A stretch of 64,000 bases of DNA from Hypomesus transpacificus (GCF_021917145.1 NC_061061.1:16407610-16471609); one strand, 5' to 3'. Shown: positions 11,959-26,800, counted from the stretch's first letter. Numbers and translations are program-made. Notes: generated by a model not told the origin, from the sequence alone.

Positions 11959-13325
11959 TCTGCCTAAACTCATTTCTCTTCTATCCCCAGCAGCTGCAAA
12001 GGCTCTTCTGCTCCCTCACTCTCTGACCACAGAGTGGAGGACGGCCAAACCTGGTAAGTATTGACAGGGAGCTCCAGTGACACGGAGAGATCAAGTCAAT
12101 GCCCAGACACCCAGGGCAGGGGTCAATGACAAAGGTAGGCCGCCCAGAGAGAAAGACAGTAAGGGTGGGGGTGGGGGTTTGGGATAGCACTACAGATATA
12201 TCCACAGTAAGCTGTATTTGAGTAAAACAAAGAGATTGAGAGAAAGAGAGATGGACAGACATGGAAACGGAGTAAGAGATATGTTGAGAGAGCGAGGTAG
12301 AGAGAGACAAAAGAGAGAGAGAAAGATGGAGAGAGAGAAAAGATGAAAAGAGACAGAGACAGGAGGATTTGCTTGAAAGAGGTAGGCCTCTTGTAGGACA
12401 TGTGTGAATGTCAGCTTGTAACCGCGAGGTACTAAAGTTGTGATATCCAATTCATTACCGTCCAAAGAAAGGTGTGGTATCGTGCCAGCTGATTGGCTAA
12501 GTTACAATTATCCCAGCTAACAATTGGAGAGGAGAATTGGGCTACAATTTACATTTGTCACTTAGAGACGCACACTGACACGCAGAGAAGGAGAGAGTGA
12601 TGGAGGTAGTGGACCAGGGGGGAGGCCACTGAAATTAAAAGACCAGGAAAATGAACGCAGATTTAGACACACAGTACATACACAGAGTGTATATTGACAC
12701 AGAGAGAGAGTGTCAGTATGTATTGAACGGTGGCAGTAAGCGAGGCCTCTCTTTAGACCACCCCCCTCCCTCCCTCTCTCCTTCCCTCCTTCTATTGGAT
12801 ATCAGTCCTTTCTCCTCTAATCATTTCCTTCCTTCTGGGCCCTCTCCTCTTTCTAATGCAATTATCTCTCATTCATTTCTTCCTCCATCTACTCCTCCCT
12901 CCTTCCCATTTTTTTTTATGGTCAGTCTGTCTCCATCTTCACCGTTTCATTCCTTATTTGAACTTTGGTCCAAACCATTTAGTTTGGTTTTCTTGTGATT
13001 CTTAGGTTTCTCCCTCTCAGACCAGTGACTCCTCTGGACTCCTCTTCCTCTCACCTAAACGTGTGTTTTCGGTTTCTTCGGTTTGTTCTCACCTGGTTCT
13101 CTCTCTTGTTTGTTCACTTCTGCAATCAATCTATATGTTCAAAGCGTGAAATACAAAAAAAGAGGCCCTCATTAATCACTTTCACTCTCCAAATGTGATG
13201 CCCATTATTTACCTAGCCTTAACAATGTGGTTGAAGAGAATGTTTCTGGCAACCTTATTTAACCTTTAAACTTCTCAGTAAGGTGTTAGTTCAGTAAAAC
13301 ATGTTATTTGTACACAACAGCCATA
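11959..13325. other. Intergenic DNA with an exon-like AG...GT segment, no gene assigned
   Basis: Immediately after the array, CTATCCCCAG at about 11,990 is followed by about 62 bp ending CTG|GTAAGT near 12,053. That has the layout of a short exon with a huge polypyrimidine tract. No protein match was recognised. The rest is GA-rich then CT-rich unique DNA. Confidence 0.3.
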
Positions 13326-13511
13326 TTTACATTTACATTTAGTCATTTAGCAGACGCTCTTATCCAGAGCAACTTACAATAAGTACAGGGACATTCCAAG
13401 TAGGGTGAAGTGCCTTGCCCAAGGACAAAACACAATTTGGCACAGCCGGGAATCGAACTGGCAACCTTTTGATTATTAGCCCGATTCCCTCACCCCTCAG
13501 CCACCTGACTC
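13326..13511 (-). mobile_element. tRNA-derived SINE, reverse orientation
   Basis: A near full-length reverse copy. It runs from the tail CATTTACATTTAGTCATTTA through the GTGCCTTGCCCAAGGAC body to a tRNA-like head whose reversed B box (GGAATCGAACTGG) and A box (CCTCAGCCACCTGACTCCC) are visible. Confidence 0.85.
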
Positions 13512-16210
13512 CCATATGTGGTGTCCACATACACCATGGGGTGCACTAATTGCCAATGCTATATTAAGGATTCTAACACACTGAATCAGCCACATACCCT
13601 GGGTGTCCAGGACTTCAGTCAGGATGCTGTCTGTCAGGGTGAGTGTCGGATGGACGGACCCAGGAGCAAAGGGACAAGACAGGATAGCAGGACCACAGAC
13701 TTTACTGATGAATTTCTCACTGATGAACAAAACAAGTGACAAAACTCAACCAATCACAAAGACCAAAACTTGAAAACAGACGTTCAAACAAGACACAGGA
13801 ACACAAAGAGGATGAGCCAGCGATCTGTTGAGTCTGAGCACAAGCGCTCACCTTATCAGAGGGACAGGAAAACTCCAACAGAACATAATTGAGTAAAATA
13901 TTGTTTTTAACCCGTAGCACTTTGAGATTTTACTAAATATAAAGTGTATTACAAATAAAATTATTATTATTTCATTTTTCCTTCTGGCCAGCTAAAACAT
14001 AATCTTTATCTTTTTAGACTTGGGACAAGACAACCAACCAAGAACCCTGTATGCATTCAGCATGGTGAGATGAGAAGGTCCTCTTGTCCTAACAAATAGG
14101 ATTATTTGACTTACTTGAACAGATACGAGAAAGAAGATTAAGAGAAAGAAATCGGTTGGCTTTGAAATGTCTAACAGCTTTACAACACCCTGCACTGTCT
14201 GTCTTCACGGCAGGGCCTAAGGCACTTCCCTTTGTAAGGTGGGTATTAGTTTGTTTCTCTGCCAGTTCACCTTGATACACCTCACGCTCTCTCTTGCTCT
14301 CTCACACACACACACACACACACATCTGTCTGGTGCTGTGACAGAAGGCCTCCTGAATACTGTTAATTTGTTGACAACCTTCCTACCCACCTGCAGGTTT
14401 TGGTTTTCCTTGTACATTTCCTCCATGTACGTTCTTCTTCTGTGTTCTTGTGAAGTCTTGAAAATGTTGTTGTGAATAAAGATTATTTACAATGTTGTAG
14501 ATCTACGACTGGGAGTGACGCATCATTGAATAGCTGTGTATGAATTGATTGTGCACTTATAATAGGATATTGAGTTAAGTCAACCTGCTATGATTGACAG
14601 GAGTCTGTCTAGCTTTGAGGCATTTGGACAACAGTCCAACAGAATAGAGTTCAGATGGTGCTACAGAAGAGAATTGGAGATAATATAACACATATTTTCC
14701 TCCCTCACGTTGGGTCTAGAGGAAGGTGGGGGCAAAGGAGAAAATAAATCAAACAGACCCTTTTCACAAGTAGCTTATTGGCAGACAACCACCAAAATTG
14801 CTACATGCGCTTCCTGCCCCGCTTTCCGAGAGCAGCCGGAAACAGATGGTTGCCGGAATGTCCCCAGGCAAAGTTCTATGGAACTGCTAGCAAAAAGGCG
14901 CGAGATGAGGGTGATGCACGCTCCTTTAACAACTTTCTTGGTTTCTGTGTACCGCCTTGTCGGCTGTTCTTCCTTCTTTTATTTAATGATCTGAGATGAC
15001 TTCTCCGAAATGGTTGCCTAAATAACTGCTATTATGGCAGTTTAACACAATGCGTACTTTTAAAACCGTAGGCCTGCAGTCCAACGTTTACATCCAACGT
15101 TGCTTTAGAAAGCTTTTTCCCATAGGCTTGTTCTGTTGTTCACGAACTGTGCTTTGCAACCACAAAAGGACCTGGATTTGAACCTGTCTGTCAATGTGAA
15201 TTATGAATGGATCCTAGAACAAGCCAAACGTACGGTGCTGAAGGATCTGTCCATGGTGCTGAACGGCCGATTGCTATCCGCAGCGTTGTTAACAACCTTC
15301 AGTGTGTTCAGATAGTCTGCAATGAGATTCGGTAGTCATCCGTTTACAGATTTTGTTTTTTCTACAAAGGCTGCTGCTGCACCTTTACCCTCGAGCCTTT
15401 CATATGGGATACGACCGTTTGGAGGAAGAGAAACAGAAGGAGTAAGACTAAAGAGCGATAGACCTAGATCATTACTTCAGTTCTCTTCTTCAATAGCATT
15501 AGCCCATCGTTTCCAATTAGCCCGCGGTAATCCGCAGCTCATCCCGGTTTTACGCCCCGCTTGTCCAACACCCGATACTTTGATCTGGACACGACAGGTC
15601 CGATGCTCTGGTTCTTTTGTTAAAGACCGCGCTGGGGCTAATCTCACTGACCCAGTGTAACCTTGACCACCCACTCCCCGGTCTTGGGTTTGGTTCATCG
15701 CCGCCCCGGACACACAACGCTTCCCAGGAGAAAGCCCTTGATCGTTTCATCAAACGCGTTCCCGCTGCGAGTGCTGTGCGCGTCGCCGAACTCACTCATA
15801 CCAAGAGCGGGATGGAGAAGGTCGATGCAACAGCAGCACCATTGAGTAAATTATACATAAACAACAACCAATAGGGGTCTGGAAAATGAGAGAAGGTATA
15901 TTTAAACTTTTAGTGTGTGAAAACAACACAAGATCAGGAAGAAAAGCTTATATTTCTGAATGCGATGTGTATGAGCGATAAAGTAAGGCAAGGATGGAGA
16001 AAGGTTTGAATAAATAGATGGAAATATTTGTAGCTAAAAGACAGAGATCATTGCCTGTAGCCCTACAGACTGCATGCACGAGTGTTACAAAGGGCTCAGA
16101 TGTATTATGTGCAGGCAAATCCAACTAAACAATCTAGAGATGGTAGGCTGTAGCCTAACACCGTCTCTAAATGCAAAGCAATGGACAATGCACTACACAC
16201 TCACCAGCAC
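13512..16210. other. Intergenic DNA, no gene seen
   Basis: Mostly unique sequence. A (CA)n tract lies at 14,303-14,324. The block at about 13,635-13,720 resembles dispersed fish repeat sequence, but I cannot name it. Short open frames around 14,710-15,870 lack splice-consistent borders or recognisable domains. Confidence 0.35.
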
Positions 16211-16217
16211 TTAAACT

Positions 16218-16505
<288 letters not shown>

Positions 16506-17279
16506 TAGGCGAGAGAGAAGTTGAGAGTCACACAGCGGCACCTCTCACCTCCTCCCTCGTCTCTCTCTATCTCTCGTTTTCTCTCCTTCCCTCTCTCTCT
16601 CCCCCTCTGCCTGGAAAAACGGCAAGGAGCCGCGCGACTCGCAGGGCCGCACATAGCTGATCAATATTCGATTTAGTTGCTAATTTAGGGCCTTTCTATA
16701 GCTGTCATCCCGTGATGTATGAGTCCTAACCCGAGGTCGCTGCGGAAAAGGGAAGAAAAAAAATAAGAAAAAAATCAAACACCAGTCAACTTTTCACTTA
16801 ACAATAGAGCGACTTGAATATTATTTATGGGCGAAAGGCCCACTTTATGGGTGAATTGCTCCTATCGCTGGCGGAATGATGAAGCGTCTTGTAAGTGCGT
16901 GCCACACAGGCATTGACACAGGCGTAAATAGACACACAGGGGACCAAACATGTAAACATCTTATAACATGCTGTTATGCTGCACGAGAGTAACGCATACA
17001 AGGGGAGTAAACATTAATCAGCAAATATCATTGGAAATAATAGGTATGTGGTCGTGACAACATGACGGTTTAAATATTAATAATAGGTCAATGACAACAA
17101 CACGCATCCTTAAAATAGGCCACGGTGAAAACATGTCGGCTTATTGTTTTATATGGTTGATGATAAGTCGTATATTAACTGGAAGCTATACAAACAGACA
17201 AACACTTTTGTCTGGCAAATAATAGTCTCTCTCACACACATAAGCTGGCATGCACACACACAATGCCTGCTTTATTTTG

Positions 17280-17470
17280 CCACTTAACGTCTTCCCGATC
17301 GATCACTGTTCTAAGGATGTTATCAATAATTTGGAAGCTTGATTAACTTCAGCGTTTCCATAACAATTCTCCACGTTTATACTCTCTAGAATTTTAATTA
17401 ACGCTTGCTTAATTAGTTCGAGATCGTTTGGATGTAAGACGCTTTGTTTTAGGGGGAGGGGTGGAAATTA
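17280..17470. other. Candidate conserved non-coding element
   Basis: Non-repetitive, AT-rich sequence with ATCGATCGATC-like, TTAATTAACGC and TTAATTAG motifs (homeodomain-type cores) and no reading frame. The surrounding 16.6-17.7 kb is also repeat-poor. The call is based on texture only. Confidence 0.3.
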
Positions 17471-20400
17471 ACATAAAACCTCCGCTGATAAATTGATATA
17501 TTATCAGGAAAGAAATGTTGTAGGAATTTCTTGGCGGAACGAATCATAAACAGACATCCATCAAAACAAGTCAGCTTGAGACAATGTATAATTCTTTAGA
17601 TATATTATTTCATTATTTTATGACTTTACTACTATTTCAATAGACACATATAATGAGAATACGATCTCATTCTATTTTACTTTCTACTGAACAGCTACTT
17701 CTTCAAACTAAGATGTCTTAACATGAAGTTATATAGTAGAAGAAGTATTCCTCATTAATGGTGCCTGGTCTTATTCTGAAAAGTAGCCAGCCTGGATGAC
17801 CTTTAAATATTTAATAAAAAATCAAGTTATGGCGTTTCAGGCCTAAACATTGCATACAGGAACAACAGATATACATATATAGGTAGGAAGTTATAGTAGG
17901 ACACCAAAAGGTTATTTTGACAACACTTTCTGTTCTTAGGGGTCGATTAAAGGTCACAAAGGTCAAGGTTATTATAGAAGGTTGCATTATGGTATTGTGG
18001 GTATACTTTACAACCATTGGACAGAGGGATGACCACACGGCCACACCACAGGCCTTTGAACAGAACGCTGTGGGCTGTTAACAACTTATGCATAACATTT
18101 ATTTTATTTGTGTAATTAGTGAAAATAAATGAGCTGACATTAAACCAAGAGCCTGCTGGTAAATCTGTGGCAAACCACCCACACAATCTCCTACAGTATC
18201 CAATGGAAATGCTTTTGCTTGGCCCCTTTGTTTAACTCATTGATTGTGGATGGCTTTTGGTAACGCAGGGAAATATCCAGGATATCTTTTGGATCCAAAT
18301 CATGTTGAAGAGGATGTTAGTGTGTGTGTGTGTGTGTGTGTCTGTCTCAGCCTGGATCCGGGCATTTGGTGGAATGGAGAGTGTGATTTCCCCAGACCCT
18401 ACTCTCCAGGGATCCACTGGCCTCTCTGCCATTTCCCCAAGCCCCTCTCTGGTTAAACGGACAGGTCATTCACCCCCCCCTCCCACCTCCTCCCCCCGCC
18501 TCCCAACCCCTTCACCGCCTCCCCCACATCCAACCCCATTCCCTCACCGTCTTTCAATCTGGCGTTACCTAGATGGGGCGTCACTGCAGTAAAGGCCACG
18601 TTTCCCTTCTCATTACCCGTGAGTCACAGGGAATATCTCACCCGGCCGTACAGTGGCCCAGCTAATCCGATCCCATCTCAAATCTAAAGACTTGCCTAAG
18701 TGACTCTCCGAATCGTGAAGCCAAACCGGACCCCGGCCCCAACGCTCACTCACTCACTGTAAGGGTAAATGAGCACACTTAGAAGCTTTGTTGGCAAGAG
18801 TCAAATGCTATAGATGCCAATTCGCAGCACGTAAGTGACACGTCAGTTGGAGCAGGCGAGGGGGGGGGGGGGGGGGGGGGTAAGATATGATCCCTCAGCG
18901 AGGAGGAGGCTCCTGTCTGCGTTGATGACGGTGGTCCTGACTAGGGCAGTTAACACTGGTATTAATAACATAGTGATCTATGAGCTCCTAACTGTCTGTC
19001 AGTCAGCCATTAGGGAGAGACAAGGCTCTGGGTTCCCCACACCTCGTTTCCTCGCCTCGGCGGCGCTCGCAGAACGGCGGTGCACGGCGTCTGAAATAAT
19101 TGCGTGTTAATGGACAGGGGCTGGGTGGGTGGAGGGGGAGGGAGGGTGTAGAGGGAGGGAGAGAGGATTTGGGAGACAAGGTCATTATTTACAGCGTTGA
19201 TTAGGTGGGTTGACTGGCCCCTGCCATGTGTCTCACTCACTGGCAGACCCATGACAGACAGAATGAGAGAGCTCAGACAGAGCAAGAAAAGAGGGAGAGA
19301 GGGAGAGAGAGAGAGACAGAGACAGAGAGAGAGACAGAGGAGGAGAGAAAGAGGGAAAGAGGGACAAGGAAAGGGACATACTAGTAAGAAGGCATTCAGT
19401 ACGAAACGATGAGATGTTAGGCCAAAAAGAAACACAAAGCGAGATAGAGCCGGAGAGAGAGAGAGATAAAATCAAACACAACAAGAGAGAGACTCCAAAG
19501 AGAGAGTGTGGGAGCCCAAGGTAATGGCTTGGCAGTGTGACAGAGCTTTGCAAAGCCAACTGGGGTAAGCCTGTGGACATTTAAAGGTCCTTATCTGAGT
19601 GGAATGAGCCATGATAGGAGTTCGGAACTAAAGTACACTGACTAACAGGTCTCCCCTGACCTCTCACTAACTCTTTCTCTCCCTCTCCTCCTTTCCCTCT
19701 CTCGTTTGCCCACTTCCTCCCGATTCCCCTCCCTCTTTTCCGTCTACAAACAAAGTTGCCCGGTGTCAACTGGACTCTGGAGGTTTCCAACAGGAAGGTG
19801 GGAGTCACCAAAGCTGAGAGGGAACGAGAGGCAGAGAGAGAAAGAAGGGGAGGAGATTGAAGCGTTTCTAATTTAAATAAACCCTTCGGCAGACTGAAAC
19901 TGGCAGCGAGCTTCCCCTCCCCTCGCCAGGAAAAGAAAGAAAGTGAAGGGAAAAGGGAAAAGAGGGAGGGCAAAAGGAAAGTAGAGATAGACAGATGGAT
20001 ATAGAGATGTCTGTTGGTTTGTTTATCCGCATGGGGGAGTACGGGGTGGAGAATGGGGGGAATGAGGGAATAGCCTGAAGTGGAATGAGATAGTGAGGTA
20101 GATAGAGAGGGGAGAGAGGGGATAGGCGGCAATAATGGAGAGGTACCTGGGCTGGAGAAGGGGGCAGGAAAGGAAAGTGAAGCGTTTGAAAAGTTTGGTA
20201 TTAAAGGGAGAAGGGTGTGTGTGTGAAAAAGAGAGGGAGCACGAAGGAAAGAGAGAGACAGCAAATAAGGTGCAAGGGTGGGGGGGCCACCCATTGGGAG
20301 ACCTTCGGTCTTTTTTCATCACACACTTTCTCTCTGTCTCTCTCTCTCACACACACAGACAGACACACACACACCGTCTCTCTCAGCAGTGGGTCTGATC

Positions 20401-20950
20401 AGTCTCATCTCATCAAACTTGGGTGAAGTTTTTTGGACGTGGCCCAGGACTTGCTGTCGCCAGAGCCTTTTTGCCATCACAATGTCTCCCCCTGTCCTCC
20501 TGGAGAGGCACAGCAGTTGGCCTCTCACCAGATCCCACATCCAATCCACTGGAGACAGGAGACATAGCCTCTAATCCACTTTTCTACATCTGAGTGAGAC
20601 GTCAGTCATGTATTTATTTTATGTGAAGTCTGTTTGTCTGATGTGGAGGCTAATGTGCATTCAAGCGTGGTATGAATTTTTGCGTTGTGAGCCATATCAT
20701 GAAAATATGTCAAAAGAAAAATGTGAGCTACATAGATAAATGACCAATAACGTTATTAAACCATACTCAAAGCATACCATTCCTTTGTGTTTTGTACATC
20801 ACAGTGTGCATGTCCATATAAGGAGGAACCAATCGAAATAAGCATGCCTTTGACATGCATGCAGACAAAAATGACAAAATGCGATTACACAGACCCCGGA
20901 TTACAGGCGCGTGTGCGCAAAGGCGAGACATGCGACTCTTTGTGTATAAG
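17471..20950. other. Intergenic DNA, no gene seen
   Basis: Contains (GT)n at 18,321-18,342, a poly-G run at 18,861-18,881 and GA-rich sequence at 19,290-19,480 and 19,800-20,000. No coding exon is supported. Confidence 0.4.
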
Positions 20951-20957
20951 CAATGTA

Positions 20958-21225
<268 letters not shown>

Positions 21226-21279
21226 CCCCCTCCTTCAAACACACACGAACACTGAGAACTGGCTCCGGCTTCAGCGGCG

Positions 21280-21600
21280 CTGGAGTGGAGCGGCGACGCG
21301 GGGAGAACCATAAATCTTCATATAGCGGCTGTTTTGATTAATGCAGCCGAGTCGAGCTAGGGGGCTGGACCTATCCCATTACGGCCTAATGGAAGATGGA
21401 GCGCCGCTGTCTCCACCACTAGGCCCCTGTCATTTGTTCCACTTTGCAGTCCATTTGGCCGAGAGACTACAAGCCACTCCATCAAAAATATTTTCAGAGT
21501 TAATTTCCGCCCGCTTAATTCGCCTTGATTCGGATTGCGTATCGAATGGCAGGATCGATTTTCGCCTGGCGTCTAAATTAAATAAAAGAGGGGGGTATAC
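21280..21600. other. Candidate conserved non-coding element
   Basis: Directly after the GA tract comes about 320 bp of balanced, repeat-free sequence with GATTAATGC, TTAATTCGCC and CTAAATTAAAT motifs. No splice-bounded reading frame was found. Among the repeat-poor islands of the desert this is the longest and most promising. Confidence 0.35.
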
Positions 21601-23670
21601 TTTAAGTCTGCGTTTTCTTTCTTTTCTCTTTTCCATTCCATTCTTCCACCTTTTTTCCAACCATCCCTGTTCATGTGGGTCCCCTCATTCTTTTTTCGAT
21701 GCATCTCATTTCCCCCTTTCCTTCAGATTTTGATATGTTTGGGAAGGAGGATGTGGGGTGAGGCACACAGATCCTTGGGTGTAGTTACAGATGAAGGGAG
21801 ACCTATTGAAAGACAAGTAGGTTAGGTGGATAGATTTATGGATTTCTCATAAATTATAAACGGACACAAATAAAGACACCCCTTTTGGGAATGGGTTGAG
21901 TATCACATTCAGAATGGATAAGGAGCCTAATCAGAAAGAAAGATTGAAAGAAATGATGAATAGCTGATGAGTACAATTAAATAGGCCCTTTATAGGCGGA
22001 TGGATGTAACCAACAAGATATCAACAAAGTAAGAATGAAAAAACAAGATGGGGTGAAGAAGAATTGGATACACTGTAAATTGGGGTAAATTAGGGGCATC
22101 GGGGTATTGAAGGGGTGAAAAATAATAGGGGAAAAGTACCAAAAAGAAATAGGAAAAAGGTTTAAAAAAAAGCGCAGTGACAAATTGGTCGAGTGTGTCG
22201 CGAATTCCCTTTTAGATTTAAAGCCGCGTGTAGCCTATCGTCATATCTTTCCAGAGTAATTTATTTTCTCATTTCTCTCTCCACCTCAGTCCCTCTCCCT
22301 CTCCCTCTCTCTCTGTGAATTTATCTGTTAGCCTCTGCGCGCGCTCCAGTCTCGTGCGATTGTGGAGGGAAAAAAGTCAATAAAAGTCTCCAGCGACAAC
22401 TGTTTCCCCCGTTGGCCTCTTGTCTCCTTCACACTATCTCTGTCCTACTTTGCCTTTATTTGTTTATTCACTGAGGATGCCTCGCTTCTCCTTACTCCTT
22501 CAGGTATCTATTCTGTTTCCCTATATCTCCCACACCAGCACATCTACTAGCCTAACATACATAAATATATAAATAGATAATATATCAGAGCAGTTAAATT
22601 GAAAGGCATGTCATGTCATTACATAAGAACCACATTCTTAAATGTTGAACTTTGTTGATACAAGGTTGTACCTGGCTGTTGTTTTTTCTTTTGAGTCAGG
22701 TTGGGGGGGTTACAAAATTGATAGGGCCCTTGCTGCCTCGGGTCCCCTGGCCACAGGGTTAAAACAGGACTGATGGGTGACTCCCCAACTATATGACCAG
22801 GCCACTCAACCCCCCGATATCCCTGTCTCTATTTCAGTCCCAACATCTGTTATTGTCTGATTCTTAAGAAAAAAGTGTTAGAGCAGAGAATAATGAAATC
22901 AAAGCACAACACACACAGTCAACAAGCCTCTGGTAAGAACCACACTGTGTCAATATTAATCTCTCTGACAGAAAGTCGAAATATGGCATCTGTCACACAT
23001 CATCTTCCCTCTCTCCTGTCCTCCTCTGTGGAGGATGGAGAGATTGGGGGGTGGGCTGGAAATGGGGGCGGGGGTGGGGGTGGGTGGAGGATCGGTGAAG
23101 AAGAGAAGGGGAAGGGAAGGTTGGCCTTGGGGGATACATACAGTCTTTGAGTTGTTTAACTTACTCAGGCTTATATCTGAAGCCACCAAGACCAGTGTTG
23201 ATAAAGGGGTAGCAGATGCCATGATTATTTTACTGGGAATGATGTTGAAATCTCAGCTCAGCAGTGCAACAAGTCTGAGGAACAGTCTGTTGAGCTCTTA
23301 CTGACTGCTGAAGGCATGATTAGAATAGCACCGTCTTCACATGCTAATGGTCACACACGTTGAGAGGAATCAGGCAGGAATCATCTCAAATGAACGGCAG
23401 TCACGTACATTTTCTGCGGCCAGCACGAGACAGGGATCGCCCTATCAGACCTGAAGCCACTGATGTTTTCCAAAATGCATCCACTATCCTCTACTTATCC
23501 CTCAATCATCTCACCCACTTTCCTCCACTTCATTCTGTTCCTTCACTCATCCACTCGTTCCACCTAGTACCCTTTCCTTCCTCTTATCCACCTCTCCGAC
23601 GGCTTCCTAGTCCTCCCACTCTCTTTACATCCCTCTCTCCACTGGACTTAGTCCTCTCTCTGTTCCATCC
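21601..23670. other. Intergenic DNA, no gene seen
   Basis: AT-rich unique sequence with short G and CT runs. No exon, RNA gene or named repeat was recognised. Confidence 0.4.
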
Positions 23671-23832
23671 CCCCTCTCCCTCTCCCTCTCCCTCTCCCTC
23701 TGCCTCTCCCTCTCCCTCTCCCTCTCCCTCTCCCTCTCCCTCTCCCTCTCCCTCTCCCTCTCCCTCTCCCTCTCCCTCTCCCTCTGCCTCTGCCTCTGCC
23801 TCTGCCTCTGCCTCTGCCTCTCCCTCTCTCTC
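23671..23832. repeat. (CTCCCT)n and (CTCTGC)n hexanucleotide array
   Basis: About twenty CTCCCT units are followed by CTCTGC units, a two-phase hexamer array. Frames across it give Ser-Pro, Ser-Ala or Glu-Gly repeats. Confidence 0.9.
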
Positions 23833-26800
23833 CAATCCTCCTCCCTCTTCCCCCTCTTTCCCATGTGATGAATGAGTCTGTCTACTGGGTGCAGTTCATA
23901 TTTACTGAGCAGGGGAGCGCACACTGTCAGTCTCCCTCACCCGCCACATCTCTATCCCTCCGCTAAGCAGACAAAGAGAGCAAAAGGTTATGGCCGGATG
24001 AGAGGAGACGGGAAGCTGTGGTCAGAGAAGCTATAGCCGATTGCCCAGCTGGACACGCGGGGGCTAGCACATAGTCTGGCTTTTAGCATCGGCACCCCTT
24101 GACCTGGTAACACTTTAGCTTTAAAAAAGAATGACTCCAGAAGTAGCCCGCATGTGGTATCAACATTGCAGCTACATTGGATGTATCGCTACGTAGCACT
24201 GGACGCTAGCAATGAACGCCAAGTAGGGCCTTGTGTTAGCGTAGCCCTCTGTGGATGCCCAAGGTAACGGAGAGTAGCGAGGAAGAGTTGACAGCTCCTG
24301 TCTAGGTGGTGACGTTAATGGGGAATAAACAGGGTCTTATTCATCTATTTCTGCTCAGCCCGTACCCTACTCTCTGTGGTGTGTCTGTTGGCCAACTCTC
24401 ATCAGTCTGTGGTCAGCGTGTCTGTGTTTTGCTCTCTTCCTTTTGTGTCGAACCACTGAATGGTTTTAGGCACATACTGTGCAAGACGGGTCCTATCTCC
24501 TACCAGCTGCAGCCCTGCCAACACTCCCTAAAATACCCAGATTCATCTACGCCCACACACCAGTGTGTTTTGGGGACTCGAACGGGGAGTTTGACCTGCG
24601 AGTTGACCCCTTCATGAATGAGAGGAGTGGATGCGGGCCCGCCGGAGCCCAAAGGGACAGGCCGAGAGCCGTCTCAAAGCCGCGAGGAGCCACCCCTCTC
24701 TTCCCACACACTGACCTCTGGGGCCAGGTAATGCCAAAACCGCCGTAGCGCAACGACACCAGTGACACCAAAGCGCCAACGTGCGAAGTGTGTTCCTCTG
24801 CCAAATTGACAAAAATATAGACAGTAAATACAAGGAAAATTGGATAGCTCAAATTACATCACAGAAAGAAAATCCCTCCCAACTGGATTTTTATAGGATC
24901 CAATATGGGGTAATTCAATTTTCGAACTGAAACCTAAAAGACTACCAACTGTCTGTCGAGGTAACAGATTGAAAATACCTTTGGCTTATTTAGCTTTGGG
25001 GATGGGGGAAAGAAAAATAAATGTAAGGCTTTATGTTTTCATCTGTTGATGCTTTACAGAAGCATCAGCCATACCGGTGTCTCCACGCTGCACTGATGAA
25101 ACAATGTCATCACAGACATTCATAGACATGTAAGAGAACCCCAAATACACGAGAGTAGGGAAAGGTAATGACAGAGAAATGGGAGCCACAGGGTAAATGG
25201 AAAAACAAAATGCTGAGATGAAGTTGAAGCAAAACATCCGACATAATCATTGAAATATTAGGGAAAATTGGAAAGAGTGGGTTTTTCTGAAAAAAACAAA
25301 TATAAAGCCTCTGTGCATCGAATATAAACAGTCTGTAATTGCAGGAAGAGGAAAGATTTAAATACAAATGCAGGCCTACCTTACTGTAGGGCTGTGGATA
25401 TGTCATATTTCTTTCTCGACAGGTTTTGAAAAGCTTTTCTGGAATTGCAAATTACAGTGATTTTACACAGAATACAAAATCAAGGACATAGTAAGAGCTG
25501 ATAACAGGAAACTGATGTTTGTTTTCATTTAAATAAGCTGATCTGGATTGTTTAATAAAAAAATATGTTCCTGAACAATCCATCTGTTCTTGGTGCCTTT
25601 ATGTCAAGCAAGCTGTTCCTGGATAAATTTCCCCCGTCGATTCCCAAAAGCGTCTTTTTGACAGCTATTGGTTTCCCCCTGGTGCCCCAAGTGGGGAACT
25701 GCTGTTCAATTATAGCCCTTCAGGGGCAATTCACCGGCGAACTAATCTGCATTAGACCAGGTTCTGGGCTTCAAACTATGACACATCCGGCTATTAACAC
25801 GCTGACAATAACAGAGACAGTCGCTGTGCCACCCCTACACTGACACCTTCATCCGTGAGGATGCATTCTTTACTGCAAACCCCCTAGTGTGTCTCCACAT
25901 GCAACGTTCCTTCCTACCCCACACACTCCCCAGCTTAATCATATTTGTCCATCTTCTGGCTAAACCAATGGAACATTCAAAGAACGTCTGCCACACAATC
26001 CATCTCAATTTTCAAAATCTATTAACTTTCTTTTGTGTGGCCAGACTCCCTCTAACGCCCGATCTTTAAAATCTGTGGTTGTTCAACAATTATGATAACT
26101 GCAACAAGGGGAATTAGAGGATCCACCCATTCATCTCTCTGCTCCTCCTACACACAGACATGACGCCGCTAAATGAAAAATGGACACGGTTTAAGAAGTA
26201 TTGATTCCAGCTTTAAACAAAGGTACACTCAATATTATTTAGCCCTAAATACATCTTTGTTATCTGTGCTGGAGTCGTAGTTATGGCTCTGTCCTCGTAA
26301 TCACAGACATAAAAATAATAGACCAATTCCCTCTGAATTGACCCGGACAGACTTGTTTGGGGCCCTTGTCCGAGTGATGCATATCCCTGGTGTAAATGAA
26401 TGGGTGCAGAAGGCTTGCTGCTGATGACTGGTTTACACTATAAGGGGCAAATATATAATTTCTCTTTACATACTGCAGCTCAAAAGCCATTGAGGATGAC
26501 GTAACAAATTGTGCATGAATACAAAAGAAAAACTTACAAAAAGTGGCAGAGCGATCACGCGTTTGAACCCGTTTTGGGGCACGCAGTGTAGATGTTGTAC
26601 ACAATGCAACGGGATTAGGAAGGAGGGGTGGGCCTGTGGGGACATCTAAATGTTCTGATTTAAGGGAATACATGTTAAAACATAGTGAAGAACTGGACTG
26701 GGTGGGCTTACTTGACATGCTGCTTGTGGCAGGTGAGGTTGGTGAAGGAGATGGTGGACACCTGAGAGGTGCACAAGCACAAGGACAGAGAGTAGAAAAA

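Noticed and set aside
10590..12064. Overlapping plus-strand frames of 377-478 codons
   Set aside because: They consist of SVSV, CLCL or SLSL repeats because a hexamer repeat without stops is open in all three frames. No domain or conserved start is present.
15322..15874. Several overlapping frames on both strands
   Set aside because: They conflict with each other, lack strong start contexts and show no recognisable motif; probably chance frames in GC-richer DNA.
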